A stretch of DNA of 51,293 bases, from NCBI GenBank assembly GCA_016933675.1, contig JAFGAM010000096.1, positions 1 to 51,293 of the forward strand, read 5' to 3'. The position numbers were made by a program, and so were the translations under genes. This document shows, in pieces, positions 36,433 to 45,194 of the stretch. Below the pieces are notes generated by a model. It ran no database searches. It saw nothing but the letters and a program-made list of their open reading frames with translations, and was not told the origin of the DNA. Source of the DNA: Candidatus Anaeroferrophillacea bacterium (GTDB lineage Bacteria > Desulfobacterota > Anaeroferrophillalia > Anaeroferrophillales > Anaeroferrophillaceae). The first letter of the stretch is position 1. Every line of letters begins with the position of its first letter.

Positions 36433-38189
36433 CAGAACCTTCTCCAATCCAGATCCGTACAAACCTGCGGCGGCTGGGATCGCTGCCGCACGGCGGCATT
36501 AAGCGCCGAGACCTCGGGATGGTTGACAAAATAATCGACGATATCATCCATCCGGTAGGTCAACGGCCTCCCGAGGCCGGCCATGGCCTCCAGGAGCCGG
36601 CTAATCACCTCGTAATCCTCGGCCGTATCGAGGGTCAAGCGCCATTCCCGACGGTGATGCTCTTCCACCGGGGCAGCGGAGGTCAGGATCTGGTCGCGAT
36701 GATGAGTGACATAATAGGTCAGATATTCCGTCCCGTCGCTGTCGACTGCGGCACGGTACAGCCGCCGCAGCAGCTCAACATCGAAGACCTCCACTTCCGT
36801 CCCACTCGGCAGCGCCTTCAAGTCCGTATATTCACTGTTGGTCCGCAGATGATGATCGATGGCCCGGTCGGCATAGTCGGGATCCACCAGGAGATCGTCA
36901 CCCGTCACCCGCAGGACCACATCGACCGGCTGCCCCGCCAGCGCCCCCAGCATCCGGGCGAGAACATCGTCCACCGACCCCCGATGCCAGCCGATGCCGG
37001 CCTGCATGGCCAACTGTACCAGGGGATCGTCAACCGGATCATCAGTGGTGCATAGCACCACCCGGTCAATCCGTTCAATCTGTTTCAACCGCTCCAACAA
37101 ATGGCCGATGGCCGGCCGGCCGGCCACCGGCAGCAGGGCCTTGCCCGGCAGCCGGCGGGAACGCATCCGGACCACCACCAGCGCCCAGACGGTCACATTC
37201 ACCGCCAGCCGGGATACGGGCTCATCGACCGCCAGGGGGGCCAGCAACCGGCGGCCCAGTAAAAGGTGTTCGGCCACCGGGTGGGCGGCATATTCGGCCA
37301 CCCGTTTCATGGTCAGATCTCCGGTTTGCAACACCGCGCCGGCGGCCAGTGGGCGACTCGCCACCCAGTGTTTCTTCACCGTTTCCCGATACCGCCGCTC
37401 CGCCGGCGAAAAATCGGCCGGACGCCCGGCAAAGGCGTTTTCAAGTTGCCGCAGTTGATCGATGAACCGAGCCAGCTCCGCCGGTTCGAAGGACGAATAA
37501 TAGTCCACCCCCCGGGCGGCCCGGTCGAGGGTCACATGCTTCTCCAGCACCCGCGCCCCGCAACATGCCGCCGCCAGGGGCAGCGTATAGGCCAGGGGGT
37601 CGTCGGCGGCCACATGATCCATGTAGCCCACTTCGCAGCGATCACCGAAGATGGCCCGAAGCCAGGCGATCCGCTCGAGGGCGGCATCGGCCACCGCGGT
37701 GGGGTAACTCTGGAAGCCATGCAGCAGCACCGGCCGGCGGGATACCGAGGCCAGCGCATCGACCGCCGCGCCGATCTCATGCGCCGTGCTACCCCCGACG
37801 GCGAGCAGTAGCGGCCCCTCATGCCCGGATGCCATCTGCAACAGCGGCTGATTCCCCAGATCGGAGGAATGGATCTTCACCCCCTGCACCCCGGCCCGGC
37901 GGGCCAGGGCCAGGGATGACAACCCGAACACATCGGCATATATCCGAATACCTTCAAGCCGTACGGTCTCCAGCAACTCGAACCAGATCTCCGGCGCGAA
38001 GGCCTGGCGCCGAAAATGGTCGTAGCGCGGGTGCGCGGCAACCAGCAGCTCGTCCGCCTGGTAGAGCTGAAACTTGATCGCATCGGCACCGGCCGCCGCC
38101 GACCGGCAGGCAAGCTCCAAGGCCTGAGCGGGTTCTCCCTGATGCGCGTTGGCGATTTCGGCAATCACCTCGACCGGTGGTTTCATCAT
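36432..38189 (-). CDS. NeuB-type synthase fused to SpsF-type cytidylyltransferase
   Basis: A 585-residue bifunctional protein. Residues 5-270 are a PEP-dependent nonulosonic acid synthase barrel (VIAEIANAHQGEPAQALELA; DAIKFQLYQADELL; ARVLEKHVTLDRAARGVDYY). Residues 275-335 are a SAF domain (VASRPLAAGAVLQTGDLTMK). Residues 340-580 are a cytidylyltransferase of the SpsF family (VVVRMRSRRLPGKALLPVAG; DVVLRVTGDDLLVDPDYADR; TEYLTYYVTHH). The frame is continuous across the join. ATG 38189 overlaps the radical SAM stop (ATGA); ATG 38186 is an alternative. It could make and activate a sugar acid in one polypeptide, distinct from the separate NeuB/NeuA pair nearby. Confidence 0.85.
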   Translation of the reverse strand: MMKPPVEVIAEIANAHQGEPAQALELACRSAAAGADAIKFQLYQADELLVAAHPRYDHFRRQAFAPEIWFELLETVRLEGIRIYADVFGLSSLALARRAGVQGVKIHSSDLGNQPLLQMASGHEGPLLLAVGGSTAHEIGAAVDALASVSRRPVLLHGFQSYPTAVADAALERIAWLRAIFGDRCEVGYMDHVAADDPLAYTLPLAAACCGARVLEKHVTLDRAARGVDYYSSFEPAELARFIDQLRQLENAFAGRPADFSPAERRYRETVKKHWVASRPLAAGAVLQTGDLTMKRVAEYAAHPVAEHLLLGRRLLAPLAVDEPVSRLAVNVTVWALVVVRMRSRRLPGKALLPVAGRPAIGHLLERLKQIERIDRVVLCTTDDPVDDPLVQLAMQAGIGWHRGSVDDVLARMLGALAGQPVDVVLRVTGDDLLVDPDYADRAIDHHLRTNSEYTDLKALPSGTEVEVFDVELLRRLYRAAVDSDGTEYLTYYVTHHRDQILTSAAPVEEHHRREWRLTLDTAEDYEVISRLLEAMAGLGRPLTYRMDDIVDYFVNHPEVSALNAAVRQRSQPPQVCTDLDWRRF

Positions 38190-39526
38190 GAAGATATCTC
38201 AATCCAGTCAAAGGTTTCCTTGAAGGTGCAGTTCCGGCAAAGGGGGTTTTCGTCAATATGCCCCTCGATATGCTGCCGACGGATATCGTTGAGCGGCTCG
38301 CCGTACCAGATCTCCCTCAGGGTCGTGATCCGTTGCGGTGGGTCCAGGTAACGCGGCGGCAGCGCCGCGCCGGTCATCCGGCGGTAGCCGCGCCGGCCGG
38401 TGCGAATGCGATCGATAACCGCTTGCGTATCCCGGTCACCCCGCTCCCATGCCCGGACGTCGAGATAACCAACCGGGCTGGACGTTTCCCAGTCATAGCA
38501 GCACATGCATACCCGGCCGTCCCAGGTCACCAGCAAGCGCTGGAACAGCTGTTCACAGGGCAACCGGCCACGGGCGACAAATAAGCGGCCGTCAGGATCC
38601 CGCCAGTACGGGGCATCGGCGGCCACCGCCCCGGCGGCCACCAGGGCGGCAAGACGCTGCCGGGTATCGGTATCGAGATCCTCGATGGAGCCGCCGCGTT
38701 CACTGTAGGCCTTCACCGAAACGTCATCCACACAGTCCGCGAACAGCTCGTGGAAGGATTCCTGCTCGGTGAAAGTTTCCGCGGTCAGGATCATCTGGAT
38801 CTTGGTAAATGGCAGGCTCCGCCCCCGCTCCTTTTTAATCTCGGCAAGCTGCCGGATGTGCCGGTACACTCGGTCGAAAGAATTGGCGCGAAAGCGCCCC
38901 GGCCGCATTTCCTCGTAGGTCTTCCGACTGCCGCCGTCAAAGGAATAGATGATCATGTCGAGGCCGGCATCTACCAGCGCCGCCGCCTTTCGCCGGTCGA
39001 GGGTTACGGCATTGGTGTTGACAATCGTCTCGAGGATGCCGGCCTGCTTGGCCATGGCGACCATCTCCGGCAACCGCGGATGCAGCAGGGGCTCGCCCCG
39101 CCAGTTCAGTTTGATGGAAGGCACCCCGAGCTCGGCACACTGCGCGATGATACGGCGAAAAAGCGCCAGGGGCATGACCCGGTCGGGCGTCGGCACCGAC
39201 TGCCGGTAGCAGAAGGGACACGCCAGGTCGCATATCGCCGCGGTCTCGATATCGACGCACAGCGGGGCAAAACCTGCCGCCCTGAAGGCATCGTGACGCA
39301 ATCCGCGTTCCATCGCCGCCCGCGGCTGTCCGCGCCAGGCATCCCGGTAGGCAGCGTAACGTTGCCGGAATACCGCCAATAATGCCCCCTCAGGATCTTC
39401 ACCGCCGCGGGCTGCCAGGGCATGGCGGTAGGCGGCGTTCTCGGCCATGTGGTCCAGCAGATGAGCCCGGCGAAGCTGTTCGCTGTCCCGGACCCCCTGG
39501 ACGGCGTACTTGCGCACATCACCCAT
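38186..39526 (-). CDS. Radical SAM/SPASM-domain protein
   Basis: A 446-residue radical SAM enzyme. The cluster motif is CDLACPFC (Cys99, 103, 106), preceded by VDIETAAI. A C-terminal SPASM region carries extra cluster cysteines (CEQLFQRLLVTWDGRVCMCC; NPLCRNCTF). The first 85 residues are a helical extension. ATG 39526 follows GGGGAGGG by seven bases and overlaps the maf gene end by eight bases. SPASM proteins modify peptides or small molecules; within a flagellin glycosylation operon it may build an unusual sugar or alter the flagellin. The substrate is unknown. Confidence 0.85.
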   Translation of the reverse strand: MGDVRKYAVQGVRDSEQLRRAHLLDHMAENAAYRHALAARGGEDPEGALLAVFRQRYAAYRDAWRGQPRAAMERGLRHDAFRAAGFAPLCVDIETAAICDLACPFCYRQSVPTPDRVMPLALFRRIIAQCAELGVPSIKLNWRGEPLLHPRLPEMVAMAKQAGILETIVNTNAVTLDRRKAAALVDAGLDMIIYSFDGGSRKTYEEMRPGRFRANSFDRVYRHIRQLAEIKKERGRSLPFTKIQMILTAETFTEQESFHELFADCVDDVSVKAYSERGGSIEDLDTDTRQRLAALVAAGAVAADAPYWRDPDGRLFVARGRLPCEQLFQRLLVTWDGRVCMCCYDWETSSPVGYLDVRAWERGDRDTQAVIDRIRTGRRGYRRMTGAALPPRYLDPPQRITTLREIWYGEPLNDIRRQHIEGHIDENPLCRNCTFKETFDWIEISS

Positions 39527-42383
39527 GTGTGCCCTCCCCGTTGCGGGAGACATGCTGCAACAATGCTTCCGCCCGACCCAGCGCTTCCCACGCCTCCTGG
39601 TGCTCCGGATTCTTTTGCAGTACCGCCCGGAAGGCCTCCCGGGCCGCCTCAGGCCGTCCCGCCAGCAGATGCATCAGCCCGAGTTTGGCCAGGGCATCAA
39701 GATGGCCGGGAAGCGCAAGATAACATTGTTCATAGGCTTGAATGGCGGCTTCGCGGTCGCCGGCATCCCGCAGGCTGTCCCCCAGCACCTCCCACATGCG
39801 GGCCTGCTCCGGATCCCGCTCAACCGCCTGCCGGAGCCGGGCAAGGCCCTCGTCGTGTCTTCCGGCCAGGATCAGCAGCCGGGCCAACTGGCCCGGAAGA
39901 TCGGAATTCGCCGGCTGGCGCGCGAGCGCCGCCTCGCAGGCATCAAGCGCCGCGGGAATATCCTGCTGCAGCTCCTTGAGCGCCGCCCAGGAAACAAACC
40001 AGTCCGCTTCGACCATGGCGTACGGCTGCCAGCGCTCCAGTTGTCGTTGTACCACGGCGTAGTCTCCGCCGTCGAGCTGCCGCTGCATCTCGTCGAGATC
40101 CCGCTCCCACCAGCCGGCCAGCCGGGCGGCGGCCTCGTCACCCAACGGAAGCGTTAGCACCCGCTCCAGCCAGAGGCGGAAATAACGGTACTGCGTGCCG
40201 TGCGCGGCAATCATTTCCAACCAGTGGTGCTGTTCGTCGCCCTGTAGCGTTGCGATCCGCTCCCGGTACTCAGGGGCCGTTGCGCGCAGTTGCCGCCAGG
40301 TTTCCTCCGCCTTTCCATACGCCAGGCGACGGGTTTCCGCCACGCCCCGCCAGAAAAGGTATTCCGGCCCCCGATCGGAGATGCCGTCCAGCAAACGGGC
40401 GGCAACAGCATAGTTCTCCGCTTTCACATGATGCCTGACCAGGGCAAACTGCACGGAAAGATCATCAGGACGGTCGGCGCGTTTCCGCTTCAGCTTCTGC
40501 TCCTCGGTCAATTCGGCCAGCAGGCGGCGCACCAGGGGTTCATAGACGTCCAGCGCCTCGGTACGGGCGGTGCAGATGAAACGCAGACGGTCGATCTCGG
40601 CCACCAGCCAGCCGAGGTAGTCAGTCTTCTTAATCTTGGCATTCTCCCGTTTCCGCCGATCATGCTCGGTCAGGAGCGGAAAGGTCAGTTCGGCCACCTG
40701 GTGCCAGAGTGACTCCCGGCGCTCAATCCGATCCAGCAAGCCCTGCAACTGATCGACACGCCTGCCGGTGACCGGGGAAAGCTGCTCCTTGCCGTGAATC
40801 ACTGCCTGGACCCGCAGCCCCAGCGCCACGAGCTCTTTCGTTAATCCGCCGCACTTATTCAGGGCGCGTCGCAATTCGCCCCGCGCTTTAACGATCTCGT
40901 CTTGCACCACCCCCAGGCCACCGATCAGGCGCCGGCTCAGCGGGGCCTCATCCGCCGCCGCCGCGTCGGCGATGATTTCACCGGCCTGCAGATTGCCCGG
41001 CAACAGGCGGGCGACCACCTCTTCCAAAGACATGCCGCGGGTGCCTTCGATATGGGCGCCGTGGGCCGAAGCATTGATATAGGTCCGGGGATAAGCGGCC
41101 AGCACGTCCTCGAGCCGGGTCTTGATCTCCAGCAGGTTCAGGTTGGTCAGCACCCGGCCGCCGCGGATACCGGGAACATACTGGGGCTCATCGACCTTGC
41201 CGTCCTTGATGTTGATCACGCCCCTGGCGTGCTGCGTCGTTAACGGCGGGAAGGAAAGATCCTGGCCAATGAAGACGATTGGGTTGGCCCCGGCCACCAG
41301 GGCCAGGCCAAGGGACAGATGGGCCACCGATGACACCTCGGGCACCAGATGCTTCAGCCCCAGTGCGGCGATCATTTCCGCTTGGGCAAAGTCCTCGTCG
41401 GTAGTGAACAGCAGGTGGCGCACCGCCATGCGCTTGGGGATCGAGGGCACCACCTTGAACACCGACAGCAGGGTGAAGGGCCATTCACGATCAAGGAAAG
41501 GGGCCATCTTTTCGAAGCTGAAATCGTTGATGTCGGCGGTGGTCACCACGTCCGGCATGATCCCGGCAGCAAGCAGCGGCGCCAAAGCGCCATCGACGGC
41601 AATCAGCAGGCAGCGGCCACAGGCCTCGCGGAGCGCCTGCAGGCTCTGGTCCAGCGAGGGTCCGGAGGCGACAAGGATCGCCGGCATGCCGGCGAAACGA
41701 TCATGCAGGATGTCGAGCAGGTGGGCATGGCCCGCCAAAGCGTAATTGGCGAAGCGGTTGCGCAAAAAAATCTCGCCAAAGCGGCGCATGGTGCCGCCGG
41801 CAACGTTGATCTTGTTGAGAATGGCGATGGCCTGATCGTTGACCCCTCGGTATACCGCTTCGCGCCATTGGAAAGCGGGGAGATGGCGCAGCACATGGGT
41901 ATCCTCGGAGCGGCAGACAACCGCCACCGCCGCTTCAAACTCCGGCCAGTCGATCTCACCGAGGAACCAGCACACCTTCGGGTCTTCCAGCAGCGGACGC
42001 AGATCGACACACCGCAGGGCGGTGCGAAACACATCGATGTCCGGCTCGACAACCGCCAGCTGCTTCAGGGTCTGCCGCTCGCGGTGAACCAGCAGCGGCC
42101 CGTATCCCAGCCCCAAACCGATGAAGACCGCCAGCCCCTCGGAACCACGGGGAACGGTCTCCAGATGCACCGCCGACGCGGCCCAGGGATCACCGCCGGG
42201 AGCGGAAGAGATGCGCCGCCCGTCATCGGCCTCGTACATGAGTACCGGCAAGCCACCGGACGATATTTCCACCGTCCCCAGCAAGCGGACTGGTGCATTT
42301 GTCAGTCTATCCCACAAATGCGGCTGGCGTCGCTGCAGCACTTCCGTGTTCGCGTCCCATAACCCCGCCATCACCTTCACCAC
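39519..42383 (-). CDS. maf: Maf-type flagellin glycosyltransferase (DUF115) with TPR tail
   Basis: A 954-residue motility accessory factor, the family that transfers nonulosonic acids to flagellin in the cytoplasm. An N-terminal domain (80-200) precedes the DUF115 catalytic core (about 205-430; ILVASGPSLDQSL at 236-248, VDGALAPLLAAGIMPDVVTT, FIGQDLSFP). Residues 660-950 are tetratricopeptide repeats (LLILAGRHDEGLARLRQAVE; DREAAIQAYEQCYLALPGHL), an unusual extension. The start is GTG 42383 or 42380, or ATG 42371; none has a clear Shine-Dalgarno. It is the first gene of the minus-strand operon and divergent from fliC. Confidence 0.9.
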   Translation of the reverse strand: MVKVMAGLWDANTEVLQRRQPHLWDRLTNAPVRLLGTVEISSGGLPVLMYEADDGRRISSAPGGDPWAASAVHLETVPRGSEGLAVFIGLGLGYGPLLVHRERQTLKQLAVVEPDIDVFRTALRCVDLRPLLEDPKVCWFLGEIDWPEFEAAVAVVCRSEDTHVLRHLPAFQWREAVYRGVNDQAIAILNKINVAGGTMRRFGEIFLRNRFANYALAGHAHLLDILHDRFAGMPAILVASGPSLDQSLQALREACGRCLLIAVDGALAPLLAAGIMPDVVTTADINDFSFEKMAPFLDREWPFTLLSVFKVVPSIPKRMAVRHLLFTTDEDFAQAEMIAALGLKHLVPEVSSVAHLSLGLALVAGANPIVFIGQDLSFPPLTTQHARGVINIKDGKVDEPQYVPGIRGGRVLTNLNLLEIKTRLEDVLAAYPRTYINASAHGAHIEGTRGMSLEEVVARLLPGNLQAGEIIADAAAADEAPLSRRLIGGLGVVQDEIVKARGELRRALNKCGGLTKELVALGLRVQAVIHGKEQLSPVTGRRVDQLQGLLDRIERRESLWHQVAELTFPLLTEHDRRKRENAKIKKTDYLGWLVAEIDRLRFICTARTEALDVYEPLVRRLLAELTEEQKLKRKRADRPDDLSVQFALVRHHVKAENYAVAARLLDGISDRGPEYLFWRGVAETRRLAYGKAEETWRQLRATAPEYRERIATLQGDEQHHWLEMIAAHGTQYRYFRLWLERVLTLPLGDEAAARLAGWWERDLDEMQRQLDGGDYAVVQRQLERWQPYAMVEADWFVSWAALKELQQDIPAALDACEAALARQPANSDLPGQLARLLILAGRHDEGLARLRQAVERDPEQARMWEVLGDSLRDAGDREAAIQAYEQCYLALPGHLDALAKLGLMHLLAGRPEAAREAFRAVLQKNPEHQEAWEALGRAEALLQHVSRNGEGTHG

Positions 42384-42435
42384 GCCAAACTAGATAAAAA
42401 ATCTGGAATATCAATGCCTTAACGATATAAACTAC

Positions 42436-42464
42436 GGAATATCGCGGACTGCCCCGATTGTCAA
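42436..42464 (-). promoter_or_regulatory. Predicted promoter of the maf operon
   Basis: On the minus strand TTGACA (42459-42464), 17 bases and TATTCC (42436-42441) form a plausible sigma-70 promoter. The leader to the maf start would be about 45 bases. Confidence 0.55.
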
Positions 42465-42518
42465 GAAGATTGTTTCAGGAAAAATTTCCCATGAGACCAA
42501 AAAACACGACAAGCCCCA

Positions 42519-42545
42519 TAAAGTTTTCCTCGTTTCTTCCGAAAG
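42519..42545 (+). promoter_or_regulatory. Sigma-28 (FliA) promoter of fliC
   Basis: TAAAGTTT, 11 bases and TCCGAAAG match the flagellar consensus TAAAGTTT-N11-GCCGATAA with an exact -35 half and the CCGA core of the -10 half. It would leave a leader of about 155 bases. The rest of the 323-base gap contains no gene. Confidence 0.75.
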
Positions 42546-42706
42546 GTAAACTAGAGTGACATTGACAGGCAAAGATCTGTGAACCCATGCGGGAAAAGAG
42601 AGGAGAGGTATCCGACGCCCGCCTCCCGGGGGCAGCCTTCATCGAAAAAAACCGCAACACCGGCCACGGAAGGCCGCATGACAACACGACAGGGAGGTTA
42701 CCCACC

Positions 42707-45094
42707 ATGGCACTGAAAATCAATACCAACATCGCCGCGCTCACCGCACACCGCAACATGCTGAGGACCGACAGCGGTCTTTCCGGCTCGCTTGAACGCT
42801 TGGCTTCCGGCCTCCGCATCAACAAGGCCGCCGACGACGCCTCCGGCATGGCCATCGCCGACAACCTCAAGGCGCAGGCATTGGGTCTCGGCCAGGCGGT
42901 CAAGAACGCCAACGACGGCATCTCCATCGTCCAGACCGCCGACGGCGCCCTGGACGAGGCGATCAAGATCACCAACACCATCAAGACCAAGGCGATCCAG
43001 GCGGCCCAGGACGGCCAGACCTTCGATTCCCGCAAGAAGATCCAGGCGGATATCGACAAGCTTCTGCAGGAACTGGACATCATCGCCAAGACCACCTCGT
43101 TCAACGGCAAGAAGCTGCTTTCCGGTGAATTCGCCAACAAGAGCTTCCAGGTCGGCGCCTACTCCGGTGAAACCGTCAACGTTTCCATCCAGTCGGCGGA
43201 GATCACCAAGCTCGGACATGTCACCACCTCCACCATGACGGTGGAAAACACCGGCGAGATGGCCCTGAAGATCACCAGCAGCGTCAAGAACCAGACCTAC
43301 GAACTGCAGGCAGTGGATCTGCAGTACAACAACTCGCTGGAAAACGGCATCGGCGCGTTGGCCGGCGTGATCAACAAGCTGTCGGACGAACTGGGCATCA
43401 CCGCTCAGGCGGTGGTTGAATCCGGTTCCGCCGGCGCGGTGCAGGCCGGCACCATCAGCGGCCTGATTATCAACGGCGTCGAGATCGGTGATATCGCCGT
43501 CGCCGCCGCCGACAGTGACGGCGCCCTGGCCGTGGCCATCAACGGCAAGAGCGATCAGACCGGCGTCGCCGCTTCGGTGGACAGTAACGGTATCCTGACC
43601 CTCAGCGCCGCCGACGGCCGCGCGATCAAGGTCGAAGGCGATACCGCCGGGGTGCTTGGCAAGAACGCCGGATCCCTTACTACCTTTGGCGAGATCCGTC
43701 TGACCCAGATGGGCGCCAACGAACTGCTGATCCAGGATGCCGGCAGCGGTTTACCGGTGGGTGCCGATTTTGTCGTCAAAGGCGACTCCAACACCGTCCT
43801 TGATGACATGACACTGGCAGCGGGATCCATACTTGCTACCGGAACCAAGCTCGCGGCAGGCTCAACACTTGGTGCCGACCTCACCATGGCAAGTCAGGTA
43901 GCATCATTCACCACGACGATCGATTCCACGATCAAGGCTGGCTCTACACTGGCTGGTGGAACAGTCATTGAAGCCGGTACCACCATTGGCGGTACTTTCA
44001 ACGTTGCAAGTACAGCTGCGATTACCGGTGATTCGCTGGTTAAAGCTGGTTCAACGCTGGCATCAAACACTGTCCTGAAAGCTGGAACAACTGTTACCAG
44101 TGATATAGACACGTCAGTAGGTATTATTTCCGCGGGTACCACGTTATCACAAGATGTCACCACCACCGGTACTAATCTTCTTGACGCCGACATGATTATG
44201 GTCAAGGACAGTAATGTTGGTACTGGCACGATTTTGGCTGCGGGATCTTCTCTCCAAGCAGACTTGACCATGGCTTCTGCTGGTCAGGTAACCACGGACT
44301 TTACCCTGCTCAAAGGATCCACTGTAGCAAACAGCGGCACAACTCTGGCTGCCGGAACCGTTCTGGGTGGCGATGTAACGCTAGGCTCAACGACGCTCAC
44401 CGCAACTCAGGGCATGACCCTTACCGCCGGCTCCACAATGATTTCCGGATCGACGATAGCCAAGTCCTCGACTTTGGGCTTCAATCTCACAGTTAATGCT
44501 GACAAGCAACTTGACACCGCTATGGTGCTCAAGGCCGGAACTCAGTTGGCAGCAGACTCCATCCTCAAGAAAGGCACTTATCTCACCAACGACGTGGTGA
44601 CCACCGGCGGTACAACCATCCAGGCCGGGACCACCCTTGAGCAGGATGCCACCATCGCCGCGACGACCCTGACAAACGACATGGTTGTTGCCAAGGAATC
44701 CACCATCAAGGCGGACAGCGTTATCGCCGCCAACGGCGGCGGCGGCTTGGCGGGCGCCGAACTCACCGACGCCACCGTGCACCGGCTCTTCGAGCTGGAT
44801 GTCACCACCCAGGAGAGTGCGCAGATCGCCATCTCCATCGCCGACTCGACCCTGGCGAGCTACGACAACATCCGCGCCAACCTCGGTTCGGTGCAAAACC
44901 AGTTGACCTCCACCATCGCCAACATCCAGGTCACCCAGACCAACGTGCTGTCGGCGGAATCGGCTATCCGTGATGTCGACTTCGCCGAGGAAAGCGCCAC
45001 CTTCGCCAAGTTCCAGGTGCTCGCCCAGAGCGGCTCCTTCGCCATGGCCCAGGCCAACGCCTCCCTGCAGAACGTTCTCAGGCTGCTGCAGTAG
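42707..45094 (+). CDS. fliC: Large flagellin with hexad-repeat central domain
   Basis: A 795-residue filament protein. The conserved D0/D1 ends are clear: INTNIAALTAHRNM, LASGLRINKAADDASGMAIA near the N-terminus, and ESAIRDVDFAEESATFAKFQ plus QANASLQNVLRLL at the C-terminus. Typical flagellins have 280-500 residues. The excess lies in the centre: residues 366-673 (43802-44726) consist of hexads of the form [LIV]-x-A-G-[ST]-x (LAAGSI, LATGTK, LAAGST; IKAGST, LAGGTV, IEAGTT), grouped in about eight units of 33-40 residues. This pattern resembles left-handed beta-helix hexapeptide repeats. The DNA of this part is lower in GC than the ends. ATG 42707 follows GGGAGG. Confidence 0.93.
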   Translation: MALKINTNIAALTAHRNMLRTDSGLSGSLERLASGLRINKAADDASGMAIADNLKAQALGLGQAVKNANDGISIVQTADGALDEAIKITNTIKTKAIQAAQDGQTFDSRKKIQADIDKLLQELDIIAKTTSFNGKKLLSGEFANKSFQVGAYSGETVNVSIQSAEITKLGHVTTSTMTVENTGEMALKITSSVKNQTYELQAVDLQYNNSLENGIGALAGVINKLSDELGITAQAVVESGSAGAVQAGTISGLIINGVEIGDIAVAAADSDGALAVAINGKSDQTGVAASVDSNGILTLSAADGRAIKVEGDTAGVLGKNAGSLTTFGEIRLTQMGANELLIQDAGSGLPVGADFVVKGDSNTVLDDMTLAAGSILATGTKLAAGSTLGADLTMASQVASFTTTIDSTIKAGSTLAGGTVIEAGTTIGGTFNVASTAAITGDSLVKAGSTLASNTVLKAGTTVTSDIDTSVGIISAGTTLSQDVTTTGTNLLDADMIMVKDSNVGTGTILAAGSSLQADLTMASAGQVTTDFTLLKGSTVANSGTTLAAGTVLGGDVTLGSTTLTATQGMTLTAGSTMISGSTIAKSSTLGFNLTVNADKQLDTAMVLKAGTQLAADSILKKGTYLTNDVVTTGGTTIQAGTTLEQDATIAATTLTNDMVVAKESTIKADSVIAANGGGGLAGAELTDATVHRLFELDVTTQESAQIAISIADSTLASYDNIRANLGSVQNQLTSTIANIQVTQTNVLSAESAIRDVDFAEESATFAKFQVLAQSGSFAMAQANASLQNVLRLLQ
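43802..44726 (+). repeat. Hexad-repeat coding region inside fliC
   Basis: About eight imperfect protein-level repeats, each with up to four [LIV]-x-A-G-[ST]-x hexads followed by a D-[VL]-T linker. Repeats are diverged at the DNA level. Base composition and third-position choices (many A/T endings) differ from the flanking fliC ends, suggesting a separate origin or fast evolution. Confidence 0.75.
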
Positions 45095-45116
45095 CCAACC
45101 AACTCATAATCGATCG

Positions 45117-45145
45117 CCGGCCGGGGGCCCCGCGCCCCCGGCCGG
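45117..45145 (+). promoter_or_regulatory. GC-rich stem-loop between fliC and flaG
   Basis: CCGGCCGGGGGC (45117-45128) pairs perfectly with GCCCCCGGCCGG (45134-45145) over five bases. No T-run follows, so it is not a standard terminator. It may stabilise the fliC message or reduce read-through, explaining how flagellin can be made in excess over FlaG/FliS/FliD. Confidence 0.55.
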
Positions 45146-45194
45146 ACGGTCGTAACGGTGCCGGTGAGCGGTGCCGCTTCAGAGGAGAATCGCC

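Noticed and set aside
36432..38189. NeuB-SpsF fusion as a sequencing or assembly artefact
   Set aside because: The frame is continuous, both halves are complete, and the gene overlaps its neighbours by the usual few bases, so a missed stop or frameshift is unlikely.
43802..44726. The fliC repeat region as a DNA tandem repeat or CRISPR-like array
   Set aside because: The periodicity is at protein level; DNA copies are diverged with no constant repeat/spacer pattern. No CRISPR array was seen anywhere in the window.
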